Shown: piece by piece, positions 23,941 to 35,099 of the stretch
Layout of the letters: every line of letters starts with the position of its first letter
How positions within the stretch are numbered: the first letter of the stretch is position 1
DNA from: Agapanthus africanus
Lineage: Eukaryota; Streptophyta; Magnoliopsida; Asparagales; Amaryllidaceae
Assembly: GCA_030015575.1 (NCBI GenBank)
Contig: CM057338.1
Span: 309,507,827 to 309,571,826, forward strand
Direction of reading: 5' to 3'
Length of the DNA: 64,000 bases
Translations under genes and position numbers: made by a program
The notes under the pieces: generated by a model
The model's database searches: none
Seen by the model: the letters and a program-made list of their open reading frames with translations, nothing else
Told to the model about the DNA's origin: nothing

Positions 23941-23974
23941 CCGTAGGTTTTTCCTGATTTTAAGTCAGGAAACA

Positions 23975-25380
23975 CCGGTATTGGGGGTTGATGTCGCGTT
24001 ATGTACGGATGGCCATCACCAAAAATCCGTGGCCTCAGTGGACGAGAATTATCGATCATGGATCGATAGTTTCTCAGGTGGTGATGGGTTTCATATCGGC
24101 ACTAAATATCGCATTGTTGGGGGTCTGAATTTATCCACCCCCCTAGACTCAATATGCGATACTCTTAAACGAACAGACCGGACTGTGCGGATATTGTCAC
24201 TGACAGGCTCAGTAGGGGTTTAGGATGAGTTTGCTCGTCGGCCTCCCTTTCGCTCAATACCTGGGTAGCGTTACATACAGTTTAAGCCGTTGACGTGCTT
24301 GTGTTTAAACCCACTGCCAGCGTATTGACGAGTCTTTAGAGTCCCACACAGAGGGTTTTCACGGTTCAGGCGATATGGTGTACATGAGGTATGTTGATAC
24401 ATATAGGTGTCTGATTAAATATGTGCACATGCTGCGCAGACTTTAATCGGACGGTTGATAATACTAGTGGCTTAGGATTAAGCCGGATTATTAAATCAGG
24501 TTTTGATTTAATAATTTATATATGTATTTGTATATACGTATTCTAGTATTATTGTTCATTATTCGTTTTCTCTCTCGGCTATTCGTATTATGGTACGAAT
24601 ACGCGCATATGTATTTCGATACATGTACTGGGAAGTATTCCGTATTTTATACGGAATAGCTTCTAGAAGGTGGCCACCTCATTTGTATGATTTTCCAATT
24701 TTTGGAAATTCATTTGACTCACAAATGAGGTGGAGGTGTGAGGTGGCATTTGCATAGTGTTATGCATGTTCATGGCATGGGCTTGAGGTATGGTTGCTAT
24801 TATTATTATTGAAAAAGGAAAATGAGTTTTTTGATGATGGGAGAGAGAGAGAGAAGGGGCCGGACACTTTAGAGGTGGGGGTTAATTTCATTTGTTTGAT
24901 TATTCATTACACTAGCTCTCTCTCTCACTCTCTCATGCTTCAAAGAAACTTAGCCATTTTTGTTGCCTCATGCCAAAGTTTTCCTCACTCCATTCATCTT
25001 CTTGCATTGCTCTCTTGAGCACATGAGATGAGAGAATAACATAGTGACACTTTCATGCACCCCCACTCTCCATCGCTAGCGACTTTGGAGCGTAGGTTAC
25101 CTCGTTTGTCGAGGTTGGAGCTTGCACCGTTTCTCTTAGGTGGATCATCGGAGATGAAGGAAGACCGGCAACCAAACATCATCAAAGGACCACTAGGAGC
25201 TTGGAATGAAGACCGAAGGACACGGATCAACTCGGTATAACGATTCTAACTCTTAGTTAGCATACTAGATTAGGGTTTAAGGTCGATCCGTTAATCGGGT
25301 AACGGTAGCGCCAGTTTAATAAATTTTTGTTCCGCATTTTGGCCGCGTTTCGATGGCCGGGGAGCTGCCGGAACCCTTCA
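23975..25380 (+). repeat. Copia B 5' LTR, inner part
   Basis: Direct repeat of 38245-39649. It ends GGAACCCTTCA next to the primer site. A long hairpin at about 24663-24732 (CCACCTCATTTGT with ACAAATGAGGTGG) is conserved in both LTRs. Confidence 0.88.
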
Positions 25381-25393
25381 TAGTATCAGAGCC
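25381..25393 (+). other. Copia B primer-binding site, first
   Basis: TAGTATCAGAGCC, one base from the Met-tRNA site found after the second LTR (39650). Confidence 0.8.
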
Positions 25394-25590
25394 ACCCTTT
25401 AAACCCCTTACTAGCTTGTTTAAACGTGCTCGAAAGATCGATCGACGGAAATTTTCAAAATCACGATTCCGTTTTTCTGTTCTCTGCCGATTTTCAAAAG
25501 TGTTCAAAAAATATTTTCCAGTGGCTTAAAAATCCGTGCAGGCGATTTTATGGGTACAGAAAAAATTTGGGCTTCTGATTCCTCCAAATC

Positions 25591-25638
25591 GCCGCGGAAC
25601 CGCCGCACTTACCCCCTATTGGCGACGGATCCGCGGCC
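25591..25638 (+). repeat. GC-rich leader palindrome, Copia B
   Basis: GCCGCGGAACCGCCGC faces GGCGACGGATCCGCGGC about 210 bp after the primer site, with mismatches. The second unit has it at 39860-39907. Confidence 0.65.
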
Positions 25639-26480
25639 ATTTAGTGGCGACGGGCTTCGAAATTTTTCCTGTAGCCCCTGACTTAGAATTGTGATTTTTG
25701 CAATATCCTGTTTTGGCCTAGGTTTCTGTGAAGTGTTGGTTTTACTGTTGGGGACAATTTGGAATTTTGTCGATCGATATTTTAAGCGTGCGTTTGATAG
25801 TGCATACATTTATATCTGCGACCGTGAATGTTATTTGATCGGTAAACGTCTAATTGCTATATGTATTTTATACGGGTTTGCGAACGTGACATTCACGTTG
25901 ATGTTCTGTGTTGTGTTGTGATGTTGGTTGGATCGTCGTGGTGGATAGCTATGGTGCAATGTTAGTACAGTTTTATTTCATTTGATATTGTGGGGTGAGC
26001 GTCCGACATGTGGACTGCCGTCACTGCCAGTTTGTATATTATTCTTTTGGGGCACGACCGGGTTGAGGTCGATGTCACCCTTGTATATTATTTTCATTTC
26101 TGTACTAGGATTACCCCGCGGTGGAGTGCACGAATAGCCGGGTTCTAGAGGGCAACTGGTCCACATCACATGGCGTTGGGACGGAGGGGACCTTACTCTA
26201 GAATTGGCGGGCTATTCGCCGCACTCGTAGAGGTATTGGTTGACCCAGGAGGGGTGCTCAAGTTACCGGATTCTGTGAAGTGCTGGGTGGCCCATTCACG
26301 TTGTTGAAAGGGGCTGCCTCACTTCTGGTTTTGGCGGGTAACTTGCCGCGTTCAAAGGGGTCTAGGTTTTCATTGCACAGGCTATCCACACGACAGGGAA
26401 CGTCGGGTCTCACTTGCGACTTAAGTAAAACCCGGGGCTCCAGATTATCCACCATTCTGTGTTGTTTCTGTGATGTTGCC

Positions 26481-27471
26481 TGATTGATCTCGAAAACTAT
26501 CTATTACCGCAATCAAGAACGGCGTCGTTTTGCAGCTAGCCGGTGAGTACGGGTCGTCCACAGGGATGTTGTGAATTTCCTAATCGCTTATACGAGTTAA
26601 TTCCAAACGGTGTGAATGGATTAATTAAATCTAAAAACTAAATTAATCTAGGGCAATTGAATTAAAGATCTAATTATCTAACTAGGGCAAGGAATTAAAT
26701 TTATACTAGGGCAGAGAATGAAAAATTACCTAGGGCAAGAATTTAAATTAACTACTTACTTTACAGATGGCTCTCTCCAAACATCAACACAGGGTTGTCA
26801 GATCTGAATTCATGATATGAAAAGAGACATCAATGCTCTCCAAAAGAATTCTAAATTTTATTCATAGAAAGAGGCATAGGGAGGTATAGCCTTTACAATG
26901 ATTTAGAGTTCTATTTATAGAGGATAGGAAACCTTAGGGTTACAATGACTCGCACATCTGCTATTACAAAAATATCCCTAATAAAAGACCTAGTCAACAA
27001 TACACGCACCGCCATAAAACATCGCGTCGACAAAAGCATAACCCGGCCGCGGAACCGCGGCTCGAGGCATGGTTTGGCCGCGGTTCCGCGGCCAAACAAG
27101 AGGATTGCATCATCAATTTTGGTGTGCTGGCTCCTGCTGACTTGTACTTCCTACTTTTACAGGTCCTTTTTCAATTTGTCTTCTAGGTATTCTCCAGATC
27201 TTCACAGTGAGTAGTTGTATTGAATTTTAACCGTTTGCTTTGTAATCTTGGACCTTGCATTGCCTTGTACTGATCTTTTGTAGGCTGTATCAAAAATCCT
27301 TCTGTTTGTTGGTTGTAGTTCCACTTTTGTATCATCTTTTATCTTTTTCACTGTTTTAGATCCAAGAACCTGTAACCTGTAATATGTAGCAGATATGGGT
27401 CAAATGCACCCGTTTATTTATAAAACGAATAAGAATGGGGAATATAATAATCCAATATTATGGAATGAACA
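26481..27471 (-). repeat. 3' LTR of the tRNA-Asp-primed element
   Basis: On the minus strand begins TGTTCATTCCATAATATTG and ends GATCAATCA. It carries the GC-rich palindrome at 27045-27093, better preserved than in the partner LTR. Confidence 0.9.
27045..27093. repeat. GC-rich palindrome in LTR
   Basis: GGCCGCGGAACCGCGG faces GGCCGCGGTTCCGCGGCC with a short spacer. The copy in the partner LTR (32544-32592) is altered mainly by G-to-A and C-to-T changes, as expected for methylated DNA. Confidence 0.8.
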
Positions 27472-28913
27472 AATACCCCCAAACTTATCTTTTGCTCGTC
27501 CTCGAGCAAACTTATTTTTTATTCTCTACAAAAAACCTAACCGCACTTTCGCAGGGAAACGCGATTGCACTGAGCTCGTGCAACAAGCCGTTAAACTTCT
27601 AGGTGTCCCTAGTAGGAGGAGTGTTGTCTCCTGAGGGTTTTCAGCGGATTACACCCACAAAATCCTATCAATTTGGCTTTTTCGACTTTAATTCTCCAAT
27701 TAGGTTTTCTAACAAGAAATTCTATTATCGTCGACTCGTAAATTATCCACCCATATTCTTCACACTTCCTCATTATTTAACTTAAGATTATATATGTTCT
27801 GCAGACTTACTTAGCTTTCGGCATTTCCTAAGTTTTCCTTCTAGGGTTCCATCTCCACTTAGGAATTTTTATCAACTCTATTAAAGGTATAAATTCTATT
27901 CTTCACTTCTATCTCTTATCTAAATTCCAATCATATATCCCCACGTGTGTGTATATATCACCCCTACACTTGGAAATTCAAATCAAGCAATTATACTCTT
28001 GTCCGTTGTCCAAAATACTTATTAATTAGTGCATTTTTAATTAAATTTTGCTTACACATCCTTCATGCGACCGTTAATACTTCTTGAGGTACCAACGACC
28101 GATTACAAAATGCATTTACACTTTAAAGCGTAATTCCTAGTCTTGCAACACCCAAGGCTTTAGCAGTGACTCCCAAACCAGTTGGTCTAAGGCATTAGGT
28201 GATGAAACACCCTCGCTAAATATTATTCTATTTTTACAGCCTTAAGTAATCACAAAAACCAGTGTTCATTTTTTTTTCTTTATTCACACTTGTATTTTTA
28301 TTTTTATTTTTCATTGTACTAAGGACTTTAGACAAGAGCATTTCAAGGTCTCTTCTACTATTCCAAATTTCAAGGTGCGTGATTGTGCAAATTGTAGGGT
28401 ATACATTTTCAGAATCTAGACTTAAGCTAGGAATTATTTTTCAAACTTATACTCTAATAAAAATATCAATACTTTTCCTTTGTTTCAGCTTAGCCCAAAA
28501 AGTGAACTCAAAATTTGCCTATTTCTAAATAAACTACAAAGACATATACTCTCTACCGTTAAACTTTAAGGAAGGTTATTTTTAGGGTTTTTAATTTACT
28601 ACGTCTAAGATCTAGTTGTTCCTATCTAGTTAACCTATCTGTCAAACTCTAGTCAAATAACCCAAAATTGAATACAATAATTTTTATAATTTTTGAAATT
28701 TTTCAATTTTTATGGGTTTTCAAATAAGTATGCAAATGCAAAATGTACATATGAATGCGAAGGAAGAAGACTTACCGAGCATACCCCCAAACTTAAACTT
28801 GACAGTGTCCTCACTGTTATGCTACACCAAGAGGGTCAAAATGTCGGCACTCCCCTGTTTATTTATTTATAATTTTTTCTTTTATTTTTTTCTTTTGAAT
28901 TTTTTTTAATTTT

Positions 28914-29870
28914 TTATAGAAAAAGAAAACAAAAAAATATATATACAACAAGGTTCCCCCCAAACTTAAGCTTGGCCTTACATAAGCCAAAGGTTAGCAC
29001 CAACCATTCAAAAATCTTATCGTGGTAATGGTAGAGTTGGTGAAAGAATGGAGTGGAAAGAAAAGAAATGAGAAGCACACGAGACCGTATGGGAAGAAGA
29101 GTGGAATATGGTCTCGGTGGAGGAGAAGAAGGGCGGAAAAGAGAAAGAAGGGTAGCACGATCTTGAGGGTGTAAATTGAGTGAATAAATTAGCACAATTT
29201 GTGATGACCGATGTGTTAAAAGCGATTGTGCTAACCTATCAACCCATCGAGAAATGGGGTCAAATCCCCCAAGATTCGCAAGACAGCATGGGCACGTCGA
29301 ACTTGGTATAGGAGATGAAAGCGTAACGGTCACTTGTACGGTCGGAACGATAGGAAGGAAGAAAGGGAGTGAATTAGGGATAGTCTCATTCTCACCGTAG
29401 TAAACTGTTTCGAACTTAAAAGATTCCATCAATGATTCGAAACTACTATAAGCAACCGAGTCTGATGGTTCAACTAACTCATCTGAAAATGTAAATGACT
29501 CAAACTCGGCCGGTGAGTCATCAACATCGTCCGAAAAAATGAAACACTCGTAAGTGTTATCGGCTGTGAGAACTGTGTTTGATTCAAAGGAAAATTTTTC
29601 AAGCTCACAGTCTTCTAGCGTGATCTTTTGCGTGGTCGGAACGATGGAAAGGAGGGAGGGTGATTTAGTTAAAGGTTCAAGAGGATGGATTGGAAAATCA
29701 GACAAATCAAACAAAAATGATTCAACCTCAATATGATCCTCAAAACTCTCCTCAATACTATCCTCATAATTCTCCTCAATATTTAACTCATCCATGCCAT
29801 TATCATCAAAACAAGACGCATATGAGGTTCGGGAGAAACATCTAATGACTCGGGATGATGAGTTGAACAT
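28914..29870 (-). CDS. Acidic protein of unknown function, non-autonomous element
   Basis: A 318-codon ORF, not recognised. The N-terminal two-thirds is rich in Glu, Asp, Ser and Phe, with repeated short motifs of the type ESFxF or FxFSD (residues about 80-150). The C-terminal part is basic and hydrophobic and ends ...LCKAKLKFGG before a Phe-rich tail. The DNA for KLKFGG is a purine run (AAGCTTAAGTTTGGGGGG on the minus strand) like those near 3' ends of related plant elements. It has no CCHC knuckle, protease or polymerase motif. It overlaps the end of the ORF at 29783-30619 in another frame. It may be a diverged Gag-like or accessory protein; this is not shown. Confidence 0.5.
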   Translation of the reverse strand: MFNSSSRVIRCFSRTSYASCFDDNGMDELNIEENYEDSIEESFEDHIEVESFLFDLSDFPIHPLEPLTKSPSLLSIVPTTQKITLEDCELEKFSFESNTVLTADNTYECFIFSDDVDDSPAEFESFTFSDELVEPSDSVAYSSFESLMESFKFETVYYGENETIPNSLPFFLPIVPTVQVTVTLSSPIPSSTCPCCLANLGGFDPISRWVDRLAQSLLTHRSSQIVLIYSLNLHPQDRATLLSLFRPSSPPPRPYSTLLPIRSRVLLISFLSTPFFHQLYHYHDKIFEWLVLTFGLCKAKLKFGGNLVVYIFFCFLFL

Positions 29871-30619
29871 AAAATTTCAATCAAATCGACAGGTTCTTCA
29901 TCCGAAATATTCCCGGCGTCTATATCCTCAATCAAGTGAAAATCAATATTTTCTGACACCTCATCAAAAGCATGGATATTTATCATTTTCGGTTGTAGAG
30001 TGGAGGTGTAAAGTTCAAAAGGATTGGGTGTGGTTTCACTCGAAAGGGGTTCTTCACAATTTGGCAAATCAAGCACTACAAAATCACACAACTCGTTTTT
30101 ATTTTGAACTTGTGAATCATTTAGGACATTCGATGGAAAACTGGAGTTGTGGGCGTCAATTGGGTAAGGATAGGTTTGATTTGGAAATCCTCTCAAATTC
30201 GCACTCTGTCCAACCGCCTCCTCATACATTGGAAAATTTGGAGCTAGTTGGAAAGTAGCTACCGGTTCACTCGGTTGCATAAGGGCGGCAACGGACGCTT
30301 CCACATTCCTAGTCATTTTGTTTGTTGCTAAGATATAAGCCTCCAACGACTCTTCCAAACTAGACTTGGGTGGTAAGGTGGTTTCGGTAAAAGATTCGAA
30401 ATTGTTTGGATATGTGAAACTCCCAAAAGGCTGTGTAGAAACAGTGTCTAGTGACGGTGGGAAAGTCGGGTAGGACTGGTAGGAAGTGGGTGGTTGGACA
30501 GGGGTAGGGTCAACATGTGGATAAAAAGGTGAATGGACTTGTTGATCCCTAAAACTAGATGTGTGGAGATGGGTGAAAGATCGGCTACGAGATTGAGCAA
30601 TATGCTCAGCAATGGACAT
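29783..30619 (-). CDS. Pro/Ser-rich protein of unknown function
   Basis: A 278-codon ORF in the 5' half of the internal region. It begins MSIAEHIAQSRSRS, then has a Pro/Tyr/Ser-rich stretch (residues about 30-80), a short region predicted to be helical (SLEESLEAYILATNKMTRNVEASVAALM), and an acidic C-terminal third. The helical part loosely resembles LEELVKQFIQ-type helices in extra proteins of tRNA-Asp-primed plant elements. No catalytic motif is seen. Function is unknown, and membership of a Gag-related class is only a possibility. Confidence 0.5.
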   Translation of the reverse strand: MSIAEHIAQSRSRSFTHLHTSSFRDQQVHSPFYPHVDPTPVQPPTSYQSYPTFPPSLDTVSTQPFGSFTYPNNFESFTETTLPPKSSLEESLEAYILATNKMTRNVEASVAALMQPSEPVATFQLAPNFPMYEEAVGQSANLRGFPNQTYPYPIDAHNSSFPSNVLNDSQVQNKNELCDFVVLDLPNCEEPLSSETTPNPFELYTSTLQPKMINIHAFDEVSENIDFHLIEDIDAGNISDEEPVDLIEILCSTHHPESLDVSPEPHMRLVLMIMAWMS

Positions 30620-30688
30620 CGGTTTAGGAGTGACAGCAGGACTTGAAAAAGTGGTATCAACATATGAAGGTGGTAAAGGTTGACTTGG

Positions 30689-30925
30689 TTAACACAAAGT
30701 GGGTTGCAAAGTCGAACTGTTTCTGCTAGACGCTTCTATTTGATCTTTCAAAGAAATTTTAGGCACGGAGGGATTTTTCTTAAATCGACCGAAACAATTG
30801 ACATACGACGTAAAGTTAGGTTCGGGATACCAAAGTTTGGCAAGTGATTTATGATTTTGGGTACCCATGTTAGAAGAAAGGGGAAAAGAAAGAATGTAGG
30901 TGGTGCAAGGATTTATTTGCGGCAA
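30689..30925 (-). CDS. Short ORF with SLAKLWYPEPNF motif
   Basis: A 78-codon ORF nearest the primer site of this element. The segment around SLAKLWYPEPNFTSYVNCFGRF is compact and aromatic, unlike the low-complexity ORFs that follow. Its start at the MGTQNHKS methionine (about residue 20) is equally possible. No family is recognised. Confidence 0.35.
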   Translation of the reverse strand: MPQINPCTTYILSFPLSSNMGTQNHKSLAKLWYPEPNFTSYVNCFGRFKKNPSVPKISLKDQIEASSRNSSTLQPTLC

Positions 30926-31650
30926 AAATTTGCAAGTTTTTATGAAAGATTTTTCTTTTTTTTTCCTTTTTATTTATTTATTTGGAACTGTTTGCAAAAA
31001 AAATTTCGATAAAGGGCTTAAACACAAATGCAAACAACCAGAAATGCACAATCAGACCTAGATCTAAGGTCACCTAGGTCAGCTAGACAGCTCCTAACTG
31101 TTCCAAAGGGCTAGAAATAGGATCTCAAACCGCCTCTTCACCGCCAATTGCGGCCAGGTAAGTGCCAGGTAAGTGGGAAGGAACCACAGTAGTGGGCCTA
31201 ATTAAAAACCACTAGCCTTGACACACTTGCCTAGTCACCGCAAAGTCAGGTTAGGATAAACGGCCGATGCCTATAACTAGTCCTCTGTCCTATTGAGCTC
31301 GAAATCTTTAGGGCCGAGTCTAGTATTTTTTAATTAAAGATTTGGTCAATGCAAATGTCTTATGTGATTTCTGGGGTCCTGGGAAGGGTGATGAAATCCC
31401 CACCCAATCTGAATTGGTCAAAAGCCCTTAAAGTCACTTTTAAAGATATGCAAAATAGAAAAAAAATCACTTGCAATTAATTTTTTATTTTAAGCGCGGC
31501 GCAAAGAATCCTGCACAAGATTTGTTATTTGGAAGGGAAGATTTTTTAAAGCACAGAATCCTGCAGGAGATTTTTCAAAAGATATATTTTAGGTTGCAGA
31601 GGGGGGAAAAAGGAAACAAACAGTGAAAATTTCGCGCGATGACGTCAGCA

Positions 31651-31715
31651 TGACGCGGCGGTTCAGCGGCGGGAGCGCGCTTACGTGGCGGAATGGCGGC
31701 GGTACGGAGGCTTCA
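31651..31715. repeat. GC-rich block near primer site
   Basis: GACGCGGCGGTTCAGCGGCG and TGGCGGAATGGCGGCGG flank a short spacer about 270 bp from the primer site. It is loosely palindromic and positioned like the GC hairpins of the copia leaders. Confidence 0.45.
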
Positions 31716-31959
31716 GGTCTCCAAAAAAATTGTGCTGTTCTAATTTTCCAACCTCTTTATGTTCTAATGTATCTTTTTCTGTTTCGAACTCTGGATTTTT
31801 CCAGATCCGTCTCGATTGTAGATCCTGCAAAATTCAAACAAAAAATACCCTTCACAAAATACAAAGATGATAAATTTTTATATTTTTTTTGATTTTTCAG
31901 TTTTTATGATTTTTTAATTTTATATTAACCCGAAATTGCAAAAAGAAAATGACACGCCA

Positions 31960-31977
31960 TCCCCGGCAACGGCGCCA
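31960..31977 (-). other. Primer-binding site, tRNA-Asp
   Basis: TGGCGCCGTTGCCGGGGA on the minus strand, two bases inside the LTR end, an exact match to the common plant tRNA-Asp type. Confidence 0.92.
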
Positions 31978-31979
31978 TT

Positions 31980-32971
31980 TGATTGATCTCGAAAACTATC
32001 TATTACCGCAATCAAGAACGGCGTCGCTTTGCAGCTAGCCGATGAGTACGGGTCGTCCACAGGGATGTTGTGAATTTCCTAATCGCTCTTACGAGTTAAT
32101 TCCAAACGGTGTGAATGGATTAATTAAATCTAAAAACTAAATTAATCTAGGGCAATTGAATTAAAGATCTAACTATCTAACTAGGGCAAGGAATTAAATT
32201 TATACTAGGGCAGAGAATGAAAAATTACCTAGGGCAAGAATTTAAATTAACTACTTACTTTACAGATGGCTCTCTCCAAACATCAACACAGGGTTGTCAG
32301 ATCTGAATTCATGATATGAAAAGAGGCATCGATGCTCTCCAAAAGAATTCTAAATTTTATTCATAGAAAGAGGCATAGGGAGGCATAGCCTTTACAATGA
32401 TTTAGAGTTCTATTTATAGAGGATAGGAAACCTTAGGGTTACAATGACTCGCACATCTGCTATTACAAAAATACCCCTAATAAAAGACCTAGTCAACAAT
32501 ACGCGCACCGCCATAAAACATCGCGCCGACACGGGCATAACCCGGCCGCGGAACCACGGCTCGAGGCATGGTTTGGCCACAGTTCCACGGCCAAACAAGA
32601 GGATTGCGTCATCAATTTTGGTGTGCTGGCTCCTGCTGACTTGTACTTCCTACTTTTGCAGGTCCTTTTTCAATTTGTCTTCTAGGTATTCTCCAGATCT
32701 TCACAGTGAGTAGTTGTATTGAACTATAACCGTTTGCTTTGTAATCTTGGACCTTGCATTGTCTTGTACTGATCTTTTGTAGGCTGTATCAAAAATCCTT
32801 CTGTTTGTTGGTTGTAGTTCCACTTTTGCATCATCTTTTTATCTTTTTCACTGTTTTAGATCCAAGAACCTGTAACCTGTAATATGTAGCAGATATGGGT
32901 CAAAAGCACCTGTTTATTTATAAAACGAATAAGAATGGGGAATATAATAATGCAATATTATGGAATGAACA
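31980..32971 (-). repeat. 5' LTR of the tRNA-Asp-primed element
   Basis: Direct repeat of 26481-27471. It is followed on the right by target duplication TTGCC. Confidence 0.9.
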
Positions 32972-33639
32972 TTGCCTTATATCATGCCTGGGACGATTGT
33001 TATATATATTTATATATACTAGTAGATGTTGTATATGTTTTGCACCCACGCTAGTCCAGTCCCCGCTCTGTCGTTAGTTAAGTAACCTAACGGGTGATGA
33101 CGGGACCCAGTGGCGAATGCGGATGACATATACGTACATTTTATTTTCGTTCTTTTCTGGTGTGATTAATTGATGGGACTGCGTTCATTCTTATCAATGC
33201 AAGGATAAAACAAACCTATATATATGATGTTGTTGGAACCAAGTTTTTAAAAACTGACATTACAGACGTTTTCTTTTGCTTTGCATCGTGGTATTCATTT
33301 GGAATATCCTGCACCTCATTCGACGAGGCAATGGCCGAGATCCCTTCATCGGGAGTGACCCTTGGGTAAAAGTTTGCGTCAATGTAATAACTTTACTATA
33401 GTCGATTATTTTTGTTTTGCATCATGGTATTCAGTTAGGAATATCCTGCACCTCATTCTACGAGGAAAGAGCCGAGTTCCCTTCACCGGGAGTGACCTCT
33501 TTAGCAAAAGTTTTCGCCACTATATATTTATAAAAACCACTCGGATTCCTTCAACGATATCAAGTTCATTACGTTAAAGGTTTTTTGCCAAAAACCAGCC
33601 GTAGCCCTCCGTCATTTCAGACTAGTATTGCTTAGTATT

Positions 33640-33860
33640 CGTGTTGCGTATGTCGTGCATTAGCCGAGGCGTAGTGTTCGGTAGCTATGTAGTGCCTTTC
33701 TGTTGCAGAGATAATGCGATTGGTTAGGACAGTCGTACAATCATTTTGATCTTTAGTCAAGGTTCGTACGGGTGGGTCTAATGCAGTCAAGATAATGACG
33801 GGTAGAACTTGACTAGGACCTTTTGACATTTTGATCTTTAGTCAAGATCACTTGGGTCCT
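33640..33860 (+). repeat. Three-hairpin leader module, Copia B
   Basis: Same position as in Copia A. TTTTGATCTTTAGTCAAG occurs at about 33744-33762 and 33829-33846, while the first position (33651-33669) holds a different loop, TGTCGTGCATTAGCCGAGG. Arms such as CGTAC/GTACG are retained around the second. Confidence 0.65.
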
Positions 33861-34289
33861 AGGGGTAAAAATCACATCGGGAGTTTCAAACATACAGGAA
33901 ACTTGCCAGGTTTGCGCATACCTTCTGGAGTATGGTGACTTGAGTGGCTTCCATCAAGTTATCATGCGATGATAGTTGGACCCCGATTCCCACTGATGAG
34001 TAGGATTACTCCTCGGGTGATTTCGACTAATTCTCCTTTTGAGTTTGGAGGAGAATTCGGGGAAATAGTGGGAGCCATCCTGATTAGATAAAATGATTAA
34101 CCAGATAAAATGATTAACCATTCTGATCTAGGTTAGAGTGCACGCTGAGTGTTTTTTTTCTCTCTCTCTCTCTGGCTGCGACTATGACCCGACCTTTGAC
34201 TAAAACTCATGAAACCAAGTTTACCGAACCTTCTTAAAACACTTTGGCTTTTGGAATGTCACGGTGTCGCATACATCATTGCCACTTTT

Positions 34290-35040
34290 ATATCACCTTT
34301 ACATTTCTCCAGAACACCTCGTATTACTACGAACATCCACTTCCATTGGATAAATCCATCGTATAGTTACATACGAACTCGAAGGAAATTTTTCGAGGAT
34401 GGATTCTGGTTCTGGAGAGATAGAATAGGATTATTCGGTTGTCTTTTCTCTTTACCTTCTCTCAGGTTGTGAGGGCTCCTAAGATTAGGAGAGGGTACAC
34501 CTATTGAGTTTATTGGATAGTCTTCTTCCAAACCATAGGCAGGTGCCGAACGGTAAGGAAGGAAGAAAACCATTAAGCTTAAGTGTGGTGTACAGAAGGT
34601 AATAAGTAAAGACATATAAAGGGATTAGAATAATGGCAAAGGAAATTGCGATCACCATCATTCACGACAAAGGCCGGGTATACCCCTGCCACTCCTACAT
34701 CCACTTTGCATTTCTTTAGGACACTTCGTATCACTACAGATATCCACTTCCATTGGATAAATCCATCGTATAGTTACATACGAACTCGAAGGAACTTTTT
34801 CGAGGATGGATTCTGGTTCAAGAGAAATTGGATAGGATTATTCAGATGTCTCTTCTCTTTATTTTCTCTCAGGTTGCGAGGGCTCCTAGGATTAGGAGAG
34901 TACACTTATTACGCTTACTGGATGGTCTTCTTCCAAACCTAGGCTGGTGCCGAAGGGTAGGGAATGAAGAAAACCATTTAGCGTAAAGAAGATGTACAGA
35001 AAGTAATAAGTAAAGACATAATAAAGGGATTGGAGTGAGG
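34290..35040 (+). repeat. Duplicated segment of about 408 bp in Copia B
   Basis: 34297-34640 and 34705-35035 are diverged direct repeats (shared ATCCACTTCCATTGGATAAA and TTCGAGGATGGATTCTGGTT). They lie where the protease region of the other copia elements begins. No domain was recognised in them. Confidence 0.75.
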
Positions 35041-35099
35041 GCAGGTAAGTATATGGTTACTGTCATGATTCAGGATAATGGAAGAGACGTTACTAGGAA

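Larger units (their letters stand above)
10421..23974 (-). repeat. Tat-like Ty3/gypsy 5' LTR (G2), split by Copia A
   Basis: The ends are TGTTCCCC at 10421 and AAACA at 23974. About 3.15 kb remain once Copia A and its target duplication are removed, a length typical of Ogre/Tat elements. It is homologous to G3 (39990-42554) over its first kilobase, including the 72-bp array. The primer site is at its left. At the right it abuts the middle of a Copia B LTR, and CCGGT at 23975-23979 is the expected target duplication; its partner is not found beside G1. Confidence 0.85.
26481..32971 (-). mobile_element. Non-autonomous LTR retrotransposon, tRNA-Asp primed
   Basis: A 6.5 kb element on the minus strand with LTRs of 991 and 992 bp (26481-27471 and 31980-32971), which differ by roughly 3% by eye. 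Target duplication TTGCC lies at 26476-26480 and 32972-32976. The primer site beside the right LTR reads TGGCGCCGTTGCCGGGGA on the minus strand, the complement of the plant tRNA-Asp 3' end, common in Athila-type and related elements. A polypurine tract (TTTGGGGGTATT, minus) abuts the left LTR. It has long ORFs of unknown function but no recognisable gag or pol, so it is non-autonomous. It looks structurally whole and lies in Copia B. Confidence 0.92.

Noticed and set aside
32895-33077. Short plus-strand ORF at the right LTR junction
   Set aside because: It crosses the LTR end and target duplication at 32971-32976, so it is a chance fusion.
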